Source: an uncultured Acidobacteriia bacterium
GTDB taxonomy: Bacteria > Acidobacteriota > Terriglobia > Bryobacterales > Bryobacteraceae
Assembly (NCBI GenBank): GCA_903876865.1
Contig: CAIRBY010000551.1
Location: 1-32,443 of the forward strand
Length of the DNA stretch: 32,443 nucleotides
Direction: 5' to 3'
Part shown: positions 9,656 through 18,200 of the stretch, piece after piece
Layout of the letters: each line of letters begins with the position of its first letter
Position numbering within the stretch: position 1 is the first letter of the stretch
The notes under the pieces: model-generated
The model's input: the letters and a program-made list of their open reading frames with translations, nothing else
What the model was told of the DNA's origin: nothing
The model's database searches: none
Position numbers and translations under genes: made by a program

Positions 9656-11131
9656 CTAGCCAGCGCGGAGGGCGGAGCCTTTGCGGTCCATTGCTTTGGG
9701 GCCGCTTAGGGGGACGAAGAAATCCTGCCAGACGAGTTTGCACTCCTCGACCATACGCAGGCCGTACTCGCAGCGTCCCAGATCGTCGGGAGAGGTATTG
9801 TTGGTGCCGAAGGTGAACTTGGCGCCGCCCGCCTTGGCCAGTTTAATGAAAGATGGGCTGGGCAGTTTGTAGCGATTGTTGATTTCGATGGCGACACCGT
9901 TGCGCACCGCGGCATCGATCACTTTTTTGCGCCTCTCGGGCGTCCAGAGTTGCTCGTAGTCCTTGGCGATGACCTCGGGAAGGAACGTCGGGTTGGCGTA
10001 AATGTCCACCGGTTCGTGATCGAGAATTCCCACGGCGCGATCGACGAGAGTGTCCATGAACTCCTGCACGTCTGAGATGGTACCCACTTCGTCGGGAATC
10101 CAGAGGCGCATACGCTTGCCGTGGTTGTCGGTCCAGGTCATGGAATCGGTGAAGATGTAGTCGAAACGCGCGGCCATGCCGCGGGAGAACATCTGCGTCC
10201 ATTCGCGGCCTTCGGCCTGCATGGCGACGAAGCAGGGCTGCCCCTTCATGCTATCGAGATACTGCACGGCGCTCTGGTCGTCCTGCACCGGGAAGCCTTT
10301 GCCGCAGTTGACCGCAATGCCATACTGAATGCCATCGCGCCGCGATTTGGCGAGCGCCTGCTCCAGGGTCAGGCCCAGTTTCAGGTGGACGTGAAAATCC
10401 GCCACGGGAATGTTGTGGCGGCCTACGTTGACGATCTGCTTGAACACGTCGTCCGCCACGGGCGCGGTCGCGCCGGGAGCGGTAGCGTCATCGGGAAGCG
10501 GGCGTACGCGTACGCTGCGGAAGCGCGCGTGGGAGCCATCGTTGTGGCATTGCAGCGCGAAGGTCCCGTGTTGCAGGAAGCGGCCCTTTTCCGGACCGTC
10601 GGGGATGAACGGCGGCGTGGGTTCAGTGTAATCCACCACGAGCATGCCATCGATGCGGATCTGCACGTTCTTGCCGCGCACGATCGCGTTGAGCTTGAAC
10701 CACTGATCGTCCGCCACGAACTGGCGGTAGACGTTGCGGATTCCATACAGCGAACCCGTCTTCTTGCGCTCGCGATAGCCGCCATCGCCGGTGGCGGTGT
10801 TGTTGATCTGAATCTCGAAGCCCTGGTAGGGGAAGTCACGCTCCTGAAACGCGGTATGGAAATAGACGCCGGAATTGCAGCCCGGCCGGGCGAGCGCCTC
10901 GACTTCCAGTTCGAAGTTGCGGAAGTCCGCGCCGTTCACCGGCCCGGTATAGAAGAGGTGGGAACGTGGCCCTTCGGCGGAAAGCAGGCCGTTCACGACC
11001 TTCCAGGAAGCCTTGTTCTCGCTAGCCTGCCAGCCTTGCAGGCTGTGGCCATCGAAGAGTTGGGCCCAACCGTCATCGGCGGCAGAGAGCCCGAGCGCGG
11101 TCATGGCGCCCACAAACATACGGCGTGTCAT
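9656..11131 (-). CDS. Secreted DUF1080 (3-keto-disaccharide hydrolase-type) domain fused to a PHP-like domain
   Basis: From the ATG at 11131 this is 491 residues; an in-frame GTG five codons upstream is the alternative. The N-terminus (TRRMFVG, then a hydrophobic stretch) looks like a Tat or Sec signal. Residues ~24-210 form a DUF1080 concanavalin-like domain (LFDGHSLQGW, NSGVYFHT, YQGFEIQIN, DQWFKLNAIVRG). Residues ~240-470 resemble a PHP metal-dependent phosphoesterase: DFHVHLK (245-251), FDYIFTD (323-329), AIEINN (414-419) and GTNNTSPDDLG (441-451). In usual PHP proteins the last motif is GSDAH, so two expected metal ligands are changed. A polysaccharide-degradation role is plausible for the first half; catalysis by the second half is uncertain. 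A linker at ~211-240 joins them without any frame break. Confidence 0.85.
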   Translation of the reverse strand: MTRRMFVGAMTALGLSAADDGWAQLFDGHSLQGWQASENKASWKVVNGLLSAEGPRSHLFYTGPVNGADFRNFELEVEALARPGCNSGVYFHTAFQERDFPYQGFEIQINNTATGDGGYRERKKTGSLYGIRNVYRQFVADDQWFKLNAIVRGKNVQIRIDGMLVVDYTEPTPPFIPDGPEKGRFLQHGTFALQCHNDGSHARFRSVRVRPLPDDATAPGATAPVADDVFKQIVNVGRHNIPVADFHVHLKLGLTLEQALAKSRRDGIQYGIAVNCGKGFPVQDDQSAVQYLDSMKGQPCFVAMQAEGREWTQMFSRGMAARFDYIFTDSMTWTDNHGKRMRLWIPDEVGTISDVQEFMDTLVDRAVGILDHEPVDIYANPTFLPEVIAKDYEQLWTPERRKKVIDAAVRNGVAIEINNRYKLPSPSFIKLAKAGGAKFTFGTNNTSPDDLGRCEYGLRMVEECKLVWQDFFVPLSGPKAMDRKGSALRAG

Positions 11132-11204
11132 TGCGTTGTGTTCCACGGGATTCAGTATAACTTCCGGCGCCGCGGTTTGCGGTTTCTCCCCGGCCCCTTT
11201 ATCA

Positions 11205-11235
11205 TTGACATCAGGGCCTCAATCTCCCCTATCGC
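11205..11235 (+). promoter_or_regulatory. Candidate promoter of the PLP-enzyme gene
   Basis: A consensus TTGACA (11205-11210) is followed after 19 bp by TATCGC (11230-11235). The -35 is perfect, but the -10 is weak and the spacing long. The region is 137 bp between divergent genes. No SAM-type riboswitch motif was recognised in the roughly 30-nt leader. Confidence 0.4.
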
Positions 11236-11268
11236 AACAACTCTGAACAGGCTTTCCGACTCCCAGCA

Positions 11269-12411
11269 ATGAAATTTCGAACCCTAGCCATCCACGCCGG
11301 ACACGAACCCGCCGACCATCAGGGCGCTGTCATGCCGCCTATCTACCAGACCTCCACCTTCGCGTTTCAGGGAGTGAACCGTCCCGGTCCATTCGACTAT
11401 TCGCGCAGCGGCAACCCCACGCGCAAGGCCCTGGAGACCTGTCTGGCCGCGCTTGAGGGCGGAACGGCGGGCTTCGCATTCGCCACCGGCATGGCCGCCG
11501 AAACCACGGTCCTGATGCTGTTTCGCTCCGGCGCGCGCATCGTGGTGCAATCCGATCTATACGGCGGCACGTACCGTCTGCTGGAATCGGTGTTCCGCGA
11601 GATCGGCGTCGAAGCCGTGTACGTGGACCTGCGCGACCTGGCTGCCGTAGAAGCCGCGCTCTCCGCCGGAGCGCAGGCGGTGTGGATCGAGTCTCCCACC
11701 AATCCGCTGATGAATCTTGTCGATCTGGCCGCGGTATCCGTGCTGGCGCATCAAAATGGCGCGATCACGGTCTGCGACAACACGTTCCTCTCCCCTTATT
11801 TCCAACGCCCCTTCGAGTTCGGCGTGGATGTAATCGTCCACTCCACCACCAAGTACATCAACGGGCACTCGGACGTAGTGGGCGGCGCAATCGTAGTGCG
11901 CGATCCGCATCTGGCGGAGAAGATCAGCTTCCTGCAGAACGCGATGGGCACGTGCGCGGGGCCGCAGGATTGCTACCTGGTGCTGCGCGGCGTGAAGACC
12001 CTCGCCGTACGCATGGAGGAGCACCAACGCAATGCGCTCGGCGTGGCGCGCTGGTTGGAGGCTCACCCGAAGATCGAGGCGGTGCTGCACCCCGGCCTGC
12101 CCTCGCATCCGCAGCACGAACTGGCGCAGCGCCAGATGCGCGGATACGGAGGCACCTTCTCTTTCCGCGTTAAGGGCGGCCAAGCCGCGGCGTTCCGGCT
12201 GCTGGAAGCGGTGAAGGTATTCACGCTGGCCGAATCGCTCGGCGGCGTAGAATCGCTGATTGAACATCCGGTGACCATGACTCACGCTTCGGTCGCGCCG
12301 GCAACTCTGGATGCGATGGGCATCACGCCGGACCTGATCCGGATTTCGGTCGGACTGGAGGATCTCGAAGACCTGATCGCCGATCTCGATTCGGCGCTGC
12401 AGAAGATCTAG
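11269..12411 (+). CDS. PLP-dependent trans-sulfuration enzyme (cystathionine gamma-synthase/lyase family)
   Basis: This 380-residue protein belongs to the Cys/Met metabolism PLP enzyme family, which catalyses beta/gamma-replacement or elimination on homoserine esters, cystathionine or methionine. Seen are YSRSGNPT (44-51, phosphate-binding region of the neighbouring subunit), SDLYGGTYR (95-103), ESPTNPL (141-147) and HSTTKYINGHSD, where K195 is the Schiff-base lysine. SLGGVESLIEHP and the C-terminal RISVGLEDLEDL complete the signature. Length is normal for the family. Whether it acts as synthase, lyase or sulfhydrylase cannot be decided from motifs alone. The gene stands alone, divergent from the DUF1080 fusion. 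There is no obvious SD before the ATG. Confidence 0.9.
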   Translation: MKFRTLAIHAGHEPADHQGAVMPPIYQTSTFAFQGVNRPGPFDYSRSGNPTRKALETCLAALEGGTAGFAFATGMAAETTVLMLFRSGARIVVQSDLYGGTYRLLESVFREIGVEAVYVDLRDLAAVEAALSAGAQAVWIESPTNPLMNLVDLAAVSVLAHQNGAITVCDNTFLSPYFQRPFEFGVDVIVHSTTKYINGHSDVVGGAIVVRDPHLAEKISFLQNAMGTCAGPQDCYLVLRGVKTLAVRMEEHQRNALGVARWLEAHPKIEAVLHPGLPSHPQHELAQRQMRGYGGTFSFRVKGGQAAAFRLLEAVKVFTLAESLGGVESLIEHPVTMTHASVAPATLDAMGITPDLIRISVGLEDLEDLIADLDSALQKI

Positions 12412-12811
12412 GCTCTCCGCTTCACAGCTCGGTGGCGATCGATGGCAGCCATACCGCAGCGCCCACAACCAATCGCTCCGGCGCCTCCCGTCACGCGAGT
12501 TTCGTCAACACACCACCGTTGAAGACCTTCTCTTCGCCGATGGGAAGTCCAGGCGCAAAGGTAGGGCAGTCGATCCGCCTGCCAATTCCTCTGGCGTACC
12601 TGGTTGGCAGGCGCCTGCCCTACTCGATGGACGGACACTTGCACGACATGACCGCAGGGAAGTTCGCCACTTCGGCGCTTGCCTTCGCAGCCGGACACTC
12701 CAGACGAAACAGACTTGGCGCTATGGTAGTAAAAGGAAGAGCGGGTGCAAGACAGCCTGCGCGTTCCCAGGGTACGGCGCGTCTGACTTCATAGGTGCCC
12801 TTACATTTTCC
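12412..12811. other. 400-bp intergenic region with a palindromic pair and possible gene remnants
   Basis: Apart from repeat copy 3, no intact gene is seen. On the minus strand two stretches read like protein ends. One runs from about 12811 down to a TAG at 12622-12620 and ends in VANFPAVMSCKCPSIE. The other lies beyond the repeat and ends in IGEEKVFNGGVLTKLA at a TGA near 12493. Neither has a visible start, and they are separated by the repeat. They could be remnants of a decayed gene or chance reading in GC-rich DNA. The promoter of the gene at 12812 must also lie here but no consensus was found. Confidence 0.35.
12561..12623. repeat. Palindromic repeat copy 3 (head-to-head pair)
   Basis: Arm 1 (12561-12586) reads GTAGGGCAGTCG ... 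CCGCCTGCCAAT. Arm 2 (12603-12623) is a 21-bp version, GTTGGCAGG then CGCCTGCCCTAC, that has lost its loop. This is the only copy not lying between convergent intact genes; it sits between two rightward genes. A minus-strand TAG lies inside the outer end of arm 2, as at copy 4. Confidence 0.85.
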
Positions 12812-15800
12812 ATGACCCTTCCGGCCTCACGAAACCTCCGCCAGTTGTGCACCTTGACCGCGCTTTTCCTCGCCTGCGCGCATGCCGCGGTCAAACCGCT
12901 CGCGATCTCCCAGACCCGTTACGAATTGCGCTCAGGTGAACCGGCGGAGTTCGCCGCGCCGGCGGAGACGCTGGATTTCCTCCTGCACGCCGTTTCCCGT
13001 AGCGCTGAATTTGCCGATGGCTCCGCCGCCGGGTTGGTGCTCGCGCCCTCGTCGACGGGAGAGCGCCTGTTGCTGGCAGCACCAGCACGCGTGGAACCGG
13101 GCGAGTATACGGTGCAGGTGACGGCAACTTCGCAGACCGGCGAGACCCGGCAGGTCGCGCTCAGCGTCCTGGTCAAGCCGCGGGCCGGAATCCCCTCAAA
13201 CGCCAAGCGGCCTCCGGTGGTGCTGCTGAACGGCTGGATCGCCGGCTTTGACGGAACCTGCCCGGTGGCCAACAGTTCCGCGGAGACCTTTGGCAACCTC
13301 GCCAATTATCTGGTGGCTGATGGTGTCCCCGCCGTCTACCTCTTCGACAATTGCCTGGAAGACGCGGGCAAACCGGTAGAGACGCTGGCCGCGGATCTGG
13401 CTTCGTATCTGAAATCCATCAAATACGATAACGGCGCTCAGGTGCCCCAGATCGATCTCGTGGCGCACAGCATGGGAGGCCTGATCGCGCGCGCATATCT
13501 CAGCGGACTGCAGGCGAACCAATCGCTGGTTCCGCCCGCGACCACCCTCGTCCGTAAACTGGTGCTGATTGCGACGCCGAACTTCGGCTCGTTTGTCGCC
13601 GGCAACTACTCCACTTCTCTGCTCTCCGGTTCCCAGGGCGCGGAACTGATTCCGGGCAGCGCGCTGCTCTGGAACCTGGCCACCTGGAACCAGCTCGGCG
13701 ACGATCTCCGCGGCGTAGACGCCATCGCAATCGCGGGAAACGCGGGCACCTACACACCCTCGCTATCCTCCAGCGTGCTTTTACAGAATGCCAGCGATGG
13801 CTTTGTCTCCCTCACCAGCGCGTCGCTCGGCTTCGTGGCGCAACAACCCGCGGTAACACGAGTAGTGCCCTATTGCCACGTGGACCCGGCCGCCTTCGCC
13901 AACTCCAGCCTGGGAATTTTTGCCTGCAGCGCGCCCGGAATCGCCAATGTCACGGCGACCTCACATCCCACCAGCCAGATCGTACGCTCGTTCCTGGCGG
14001 GCACCACGGATTGGAAGAGCATCGGAACCGCGGCCGACGCCGATGCCTACCTCTCCAAGAACGGCGGCATGTATTTCACGCTGGTCAATTCGGCCGGCGC
14101 ATATCTCTCCGATGTGACCGCAGTGCAGTGGGGCACCGTGGCGCTGACAAACGGCGGCGATGCTGGCGTAATTTACTACGGCGACTTCCTGTTCGGGAAC
14201 GGGCAGTTTCTGGCCACGAGCACCGCCGCCGGGAGAGTCAATTGCGGCTCCGTCGTGGAGCCGGCGCAATTCTTCACGGCGGCACGCTGCAAGATCGGGA
14301 CTGCGATCGCGAGCGTGGGGCCGCTAAACAGCGGCGCGGCGCACACCATCAACGCGGGCACCACGATCACGATCACAGGCGCCACCTTCGGTTCCCAGTG
14401 CAGCGGCTGCCAGGTCTCGGCCACAGCGGCAGGCTCCACCACCAGCCAGGTGCTCACCATCACCTCCTGGAGCGCAACGGAGATCAAGGCGGCACTGCCG
14501 GCGAGCCTCACCGGAATGCTGACCATCACCGTGCGCGCAACCAACGGCACGGATTCGATCGCTGTAATGGCTGTCACGCCGGCGATTCTCTCCGCGGCTC
14601 CCGCAAGCCTCACCCTGCAGTACGCGTATCTTCAGGGAGGCAGCGCGCCCGCGGCGCAGAGCATTCAGATTTCGAACACGGGAAGCGGCGCGCTCTCCTG
14701 GACGGCAACGGCGAAAGATGCGTGGCTCACGCTCTCCGCCGCCTCCGGCACCGCGCCCGCCACGCTCACTGTCACCGCGATTCCAGGCACCCTTGCGCCC
14801 GGGACGTACGCCAGCACGGTAACCATCACCGCAGCCAGCGCCACCAACAGCCCGATCACGTTTACCGTGACCCTGACGGTCTCCACGCCGCCGGCCATCC
14901 TGGTCGCCGCGCCGCTGGAACTCAATTTCCAATACACCTATGGAAGTGCGCTGCCGCCCTCACCGGCGATCACAATCGCCAATGGGGGCGGCGGGACGCT
15001 CTCATGGACCGCCGCCGCCAGCGATTCGTGGATAATCCTTTCCACTGCATCCGGCACGGCTCCCGGCAGTCTGGTGGTGGCGTTCAATCCGGCGAACCTG
15101 GCCCAGGGAACCTATTTGGGTTCGATCCAGATTGCGGCGGATGGCGCCGATGGAAGCCCTGCCACCGTGGCGGTGACGCTGGTGGTGCAAGGTGCGCCGC
15201 CCGCCCCCGTCATCAGTGCCGTGGGCAACGCCGGCAGTTTCCAGCCGGGCGTGGCCTCCGGGACCTGGATCTCCGTCTTCGGCACCCATCTCTCGGCCAT
15301 TACCTATTCCTGGCAATCCACCGACTTCGTACACAGCCTGCTGCCCACTACCCTGCAAGGCGTCTCAGTGACGGTCAACGGGATGCCCGCCTACGTGGCC
15401 TATATCAGCCCGACGCAAATCAACCTGCTGGCGCCGGACGATGCGTCCACGGGCAACGTGCAGGTGCAGGTCACCACGGCGCAACAGGCCAGCAACAATT
15501 TCAGCGCCGCAAAAACAGCCTACTCGCCCGCCTTCTTCACCTATGGGGCGGGCGCCTATGTGGCGGCGCTCCACTCCGCGGATTATAGCTTGGTAAGCAC
15601 GGCGCAGCCTGCAAAGCCGGGCGAGACAATTCTGCTCTACGGCACCGGCTTTGGCCCTTCCACGCCCGCGCTGCCTTCGTCGCAACTGGTGCCCGGTTCG
15701 CAGCCACTCGCAGCGGCGGTTCAAGTCACGGTCGGCGGAGTTCCGGCAACGGTGAGCTTCGCCGGTATCGTCTCCCCTGGATTGTGTCAATTTAACATCA

Positions 15801-15895
15801 CCCTCCCGGCACTGCCTGCCGGCGATGCCGCCGTAGTGGCTACGTTAGCGGGAAACACTACACAGAGCGGTGTTTCGATCACAATTCAACCCTAG
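12812..15895 (+). CDS. Giant secreted alpha/beta-hydrolase (lipase-like) with BACON domains and Solibacter-type C-terminal domain
   Basis: This 1027-residue protein starts with a signal peptide (hydrophobic 11-25, AHAA cleavage region). After an Ig-like segment (~26-128), an alpha/beta-hydrolase domain of the lipase/PGAP1-like type begins at VVLLNGWIAGFDG (~135-147). It has the nucleophile motif AHSMGG with S220 and IATPNFGS at ~254-261. An IPT/TIG-like module (~490-585) and two BACON-like repeats (~600-695 and ~700-790, each with a LSWTA core) follow. From ~798 the C-terminal domain is clearly homologous to that of the protein at 5459-9571; both have a WQ-x2-DF segment and YISPTQ. Predicted role: extracellular or surface esterase acting on lipids or polymers. 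The acid and histidine triad members were not assigned. No SD precedes the ATG. Confidence 0.85.
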   Translation: MTLPASRNLRQLCTLTALFLACAHAAVKPLAISQTRYELRSGEPAEFAAPAETLDFLLHAVSRSAEFADGSAAGLVLAPSSTGERLLLAAPARVEPGEYTVQVTATSQTGETRQVALSVLVKPRAGIPSNAKRPPVVLLNGWIAGFDGTCPVANSSAETFGNLANYLVADGVPAVYLFDNCLEDAGKPVETLAADLASYLKSIKYDNGAQVPQIDLVAHSMGGLIARAYLSGLQANQSLVPPATTLVRKLVLIATPNFGSFVAGNYSTSLLSGSQGAELIPGSALLWNLATWNQLGDDLRGVDAIAIAGNAGTYTPSLSSSVLLQNASDGFVSLTSASLGFVAQQPAVTRVVPYCHVDPAAFANSSLGIFACSAPGIANVTATSHPTSQIVRSFLAGTTDWKSIGTAADADAYLSKNGGMYFTLVNSAGAYLSDVTAVQWGTVALTNGGDAGVIYYGDFLFGNGQFLATSTAAGRVNCGSVVEPAQFFTAARCKIGTAIASVGPLNSGAAHTINAGTTITITGATFGSQCSGCQVSATAAGSTTSQVLTITSWSATEIKAALPASLTGMLTITVRATNGTDSIAVMAVTPAILSAAPASLTLQYAYLQGGSAPAAQSIQISNTGSGALSWTATAKDAWLTLSAASGTAPATLTVTAIPGTLAPGTYASTVTITAASATNSPITFTVTLTVSTPPAILVAAPLELNFQYTYGSALPPSPAITIANGGGGTLSWTAAASDSWIILSTASGTAPGSLVVAFNPANLAQGTYLGSIQIAADGADGSPATVAVTLVVQGAPPAPVISAVGNAGSFQPGVASGTWISVFGTHLSAITYSWQSTDFVHSLLPTTLQGVSVTVNGMPAYVAYISPTQINLLAPDDASTGNVQVQVTTAQQASNNFSAAKTAYSPAFFTYGAGAYVAALHSADYSLVSTAQPAKPGETILLYGTGFGPSTPALPSSQLVPGSQPLAAAVQVTVGGVPATVSFAGIVSPGLCQFNITLPALPAGDAAVVATLAGNTTQSGVSITIQP

Positions 15896-15924
15896 AATCC
15901 GCGCCGGCCTGCGCCGGGGGGCCG

Positions 15925-15954
15925 TTGACAACTTCCGCTGACTCGGCGTATATT
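15925..15954 (+). promoter_or_regulatory. Strong sigma-70-type promoter of the S1 gene
   Basis: A perfect TTGACA (15925-15930) lies 18 bp before TATATT (15949-15954). The predicted transcript starts near 15961, leaving a leader of about 110 nt before the ATG at 16073. E. coli S1 represses its own translation through the leader, so the length may matter, but no specific structure was established here. A GGAGG SD is at 16064-16068. Confidence 0.7.
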
Positions 15955-16072
15955 TGCTAACATACTGATCTCACGGTGGTTGCTCGTGGTTTTGCCGCAT
16001 GGTCTCGCACTCGGTCGTCCGACTCCTGCTTCCCAATCCGAGCCCTGTGAATCGGTAACTGGCGGAGGCTGA

Positions 16073-17788
16073 ATGGCCGTAGACCAAAACAACGGGCAAG
16101 TGGACCCCTCGGTCCCGGAAAATTACGAGCATCTGCTCGAAGATTACAGTCAGTTTGCCCCACCAGCCGCCGATGAAGTAGTGCAGGGCACGGTCCTCGG
16201 CATCACCGCCAAAGACGTCATCATCGACTTCGGCTACAAGTCCGAAGGCATCGTCCCTCTGGACCAATTCCTCTCGCCTTCGGGAGAAATCACCGTGAAG
16301 CGCGGCGACGTGGTCGATGTGATGATCGACCGCAGCGAGCAGGTCGAGGGCTATGTACTGCTTTCTCACACCAAGGCTGCGCGCCTCCGCATCTGGGACG
16401 ACCTGGATAAGGCGGCCAATGACGGGCTCGTGCTATCCGGACGCGTGTTAGGCCGGGTCAAAGGCGGACTAGCGGTGGATGTGGGGGTCAAGGCCTTCAT
16501 GCCCGGATCGCAGGCGGACCCGCGCCCGGTGCACAACCTCGACGCGCTCATCGGGCAGGACATTCCGGTCAAGATCATCAAACTCAATCGCCGGCGCGGC
16601 AACGTGGTGGTCTCGCGCAAGATGGCGGTAGAGGAAGAGATCAACTCCCGCAAAACGGTCACGCTGGAACATCTGGTGGAGGGCGCGGCGGTCACCGGTA
16701 CGGTGAAGAACCTCACCGAATACGGAGCGTTCATCGATCTGGGCGGAATCGACGGCCTCTTGCACGTCACCGACATGTCCTATGGGCGCATCACGCACCC
16801 TTCGGAGATGCTGCAGGTCGGGCAGGAAGTCGCGGTCAGGATTCTCAAATTCGACCGCACCAAAGAGCGCGTTTCGCTCGGCATCAAACAACTCGAACCT
16901 GATCCGTGGGAAACCGTGCCGGACCGCTACCCGATCCAGACGCGCGTGATTGGCCGCGTGGTCAACGTCACCGACTACGGCGCTTTCGTGGAACTCGAAG
17001 CCGGTGTCGAAGGCCTCATCCACATCAGCGAGATGACCTGGTCGCGGCGCATGAAGCATCCGTCGAAGGTGGTGAAGGCGGGCGATCAGGTGGAAGCCGT
17101 GGTGCTGGAAGTCCATTCCAAGGACCGCCGTATTTCGCTCGGGCTCAAGCAACTGGAACCGAATCCCTGGACCACCATCGATAGCCGCTACAGCGTGGGC
17201 AGCGTGGTGGAAGGCCGGGTGCGCAACATGACCGATTTCGGCGCCTTTATCGAGATCGAAGAGGGCATCGACGGGTTGGTTCACGTGAGTGATCTCTCCT
17301 GGACCAAGCGGGTCAAGCATCCGAGCGAGATTCTGAAAAAGGGCATGATCGTGCAGGCCGTGATCCTCAATATCGATTCGGCGTCGCACCGTCTTTCGCT
17401 CGGGATCAAGCAGTTGCAGCCGGATGCCTGGGAGAGCTACTTCCAGACCCATCAGGCGGGCGATACCGTCCATGGCCGCGTTTGCAGGCTGGCCAGTTTC
17501 GGCGCGTTCGTGGAACTTGCCGAAGGCGTCGAGGGACTCTGCCACTTCTCGGAGGTGCCGGGCTTCGTGGGCCGGCGCACCGGAGAGGGTCCGCCCATTC
17601 AGATTGGCGAGGAACACGATTTCAAAATCATCAAGATGAGCGAGGCGGAGAAGAAAATCGGCCTTAGCCTGCGTGCCGTAACCGCCGACGAAGAAAAGAA
17701 CCGGTTGGAGGATTACCAGCGCCAGGCGGCGGCAGCCACCACAACCATCGAAGAAGTCATGAGTTTAAAGGACCGGGGCCACGAATAG
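16073..17788 (+). CDS. rpsA: 30S ribosomal protein S1
   Basis: This 571-residue protein has six S1 (OB-fold) RNA-binding domains, at roughly 36-104, 120-188, 205-274, 290-361, 377-447 and 462-536. That is the full-length architecture of Proteobacteria and Acidobacteria. Domains 3-5 contain the most canonical repeats (YGAFIDL, YGAFVEL, FGAFIEI, each followed by GLxHxS/T and a VSLG/ISLG/LSLG-type end). S1 helps the 30S subunit bind and unfold mRNA, which suits a genome where many starts here lack an SD. The ATG at 16073 has a GGAGG SD 4 nt upstream. The gene is followed by an HU/IHF gene, the same order as rpsA-ihfB in Proteobacteria. Confidence 0.97.
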   Translation: MAVDQNNGQVDPSVPENYEHLLEDYSQFAPPAADEVVQGTVLGITAKDVIIDFGYKSEGIVPLDQFLSPSGEITVKRGDVVDVMIDRSEQVEGYVLLSHTKAARLRIWDDLDKAANDGLVLSGRVLGRVKGGLAVDVGVKAFMPGSQADPRPVHNLDALIGQDIPVKIIKLNRRRGNVVVSRKMAVEEEINSRKTVTLEHLVEGAAVTGTVKNLTEYGAFIDLGGIDGLLHVTDMSYGRITHPSEMLQVGQEVAVRILKFDRTKERVSLGIKQLEPDPWETVPDRYPIQTRVIGRVVNVTDYGAFVELEAGVEGLIHISEMTWSRRMKHPSKVVKAGDQVEAVVLEVHSKDRRISLGLKQLEPNPWTTIDSRYSVGSVVEGRVRNMTDFGAFIEIEEGIDGLVHVSDLSWTKRVKHPSEILKKGMIVQAVILNIDSASHRLSLGIKQLQPDAWESYFQTHQAGDTVHGRVCRLASFGAFVELAEGVEGLCHFSEVPGFVGRRTGEGPPIQIGEEHDFKIIKMSEAEKKIGLSLRAVTADEEKNRLEDYQRQAAAATTTIEEVMSLKDRGHE

Positions 17789-17792
17789 GAAC

Positions 17793-17821
17793 TTGCAATA
17801 GAAGTAAATTCAAGAGATACT
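17793..17821 (+). promoter_or_regulatory. Candidate promoter of the HU/IHF gene
   Basis: TTGCAA (17793-17798), a 17-bp spacer, then GATACT (17816-17821) lie in an unusually AT-rich gap after the S1 stop. This suggests that the HU gene has its own promoter in addition to read-through from S1. Confidence 0.45.
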
Positions 17822-17869
17822 GCGGATTCATAACTAGTTTGGAATCTGTTTAGAAACCAGGAGAATGCG

Positions 17870-18199
17870 ATGACGAAGGCCGATCTGATTGAAGAAGTCT
17901 CCCGCGTGGTCGAGATGACCCGGAAGGAATCCGAGGTGATCGTGGAGGCAATCTTCGACAGCATCGTAAAATCCCTCCGCACGGGCGACAAGATTGAAAT
18001 CCGCGGTTTCGGAAGTTTCCGCACCCGCCAGCGCCAGCCCCGCATTGGCCGCAATCCCAAGACGGGCGCACGCGTCGAAGTACCTGCCAAGAAGATCCCT
18101 TATTTCAAACCCAGTAAGGAATTGAAAGACGTGGTCAACAACTCCCCGACTCCCGTGGCTCCGACGGCACCGGCACCCGAACCCACACCTACCGCCTGA
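17870..18199 (+). CDS. HU/IHF-family nucleoid protein with Pro/Ala-rich tail
   Basis: This 109-residue protein has a complete HU/IHF fold. The helical dimerisation part begins MTKADLIEEV, the core is KIEIRGFGSF, the DNA-binding arm is GRNPKTGARVEVPAKK, and the end is YFKPSKELKD. Position after rpsA and the FKPSKELKD ending make it most similar to IHF-beta, although as a lone protein it may be an HU-like homodimer. The last ~17 residues are Pro/Ala/Thr-rich and exceed the family core of about 92. A GGAG SD precedes the ATG. The stop lies one base before the GTG of the HIT gene, so the two are translationally linked. Confidence 0.93.
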   Translation: MTKADLIEEVSRVVEMTRKESEVIVEAIFDSIVKSLRTGDKIEIRGFGSFRTRQRQPRIGRNPKTGARVEVPAKKIPYFKPSKELKDVVNNSPTPVAPTAPAPEPTPTA

Positions 18200-18200
18200 C

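Noticed and set aside
11160-11268. Possible SAM or other riboswitch before the PLP enzyme gene
   Set aside because: The predicted leader is only about 30 nt and no conserved riboswitch core was recognised.
12432-12794. 120-codon plus-strand open frame in the 400-bp gap
   Set aside because: It runs through the palindromic repeat, has Arg/Ser-rich composition and lacks an SD or recognisable domain.
13873-15588. 571-codon open frame in a second plus-strand frame of the lipase-like gene
   Set aside because: Arg/His/Gly-rich frame-shadow translation; the other frame carries the signal peptide, catalytic motif and BACON repeats.
15898-15924. GC-rich stretch after the lipase-like gene as an intrinsic terminator
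   Set aside because: It has CCGG and GCGCCGG repeats but no good inverted pairing and no T-run.
16469-17617. 382-codon open frame antisense to the S1 gene
   Set aside because: The periodic pattern simply mirrors the S1 repeats; no independent evidence of coding.
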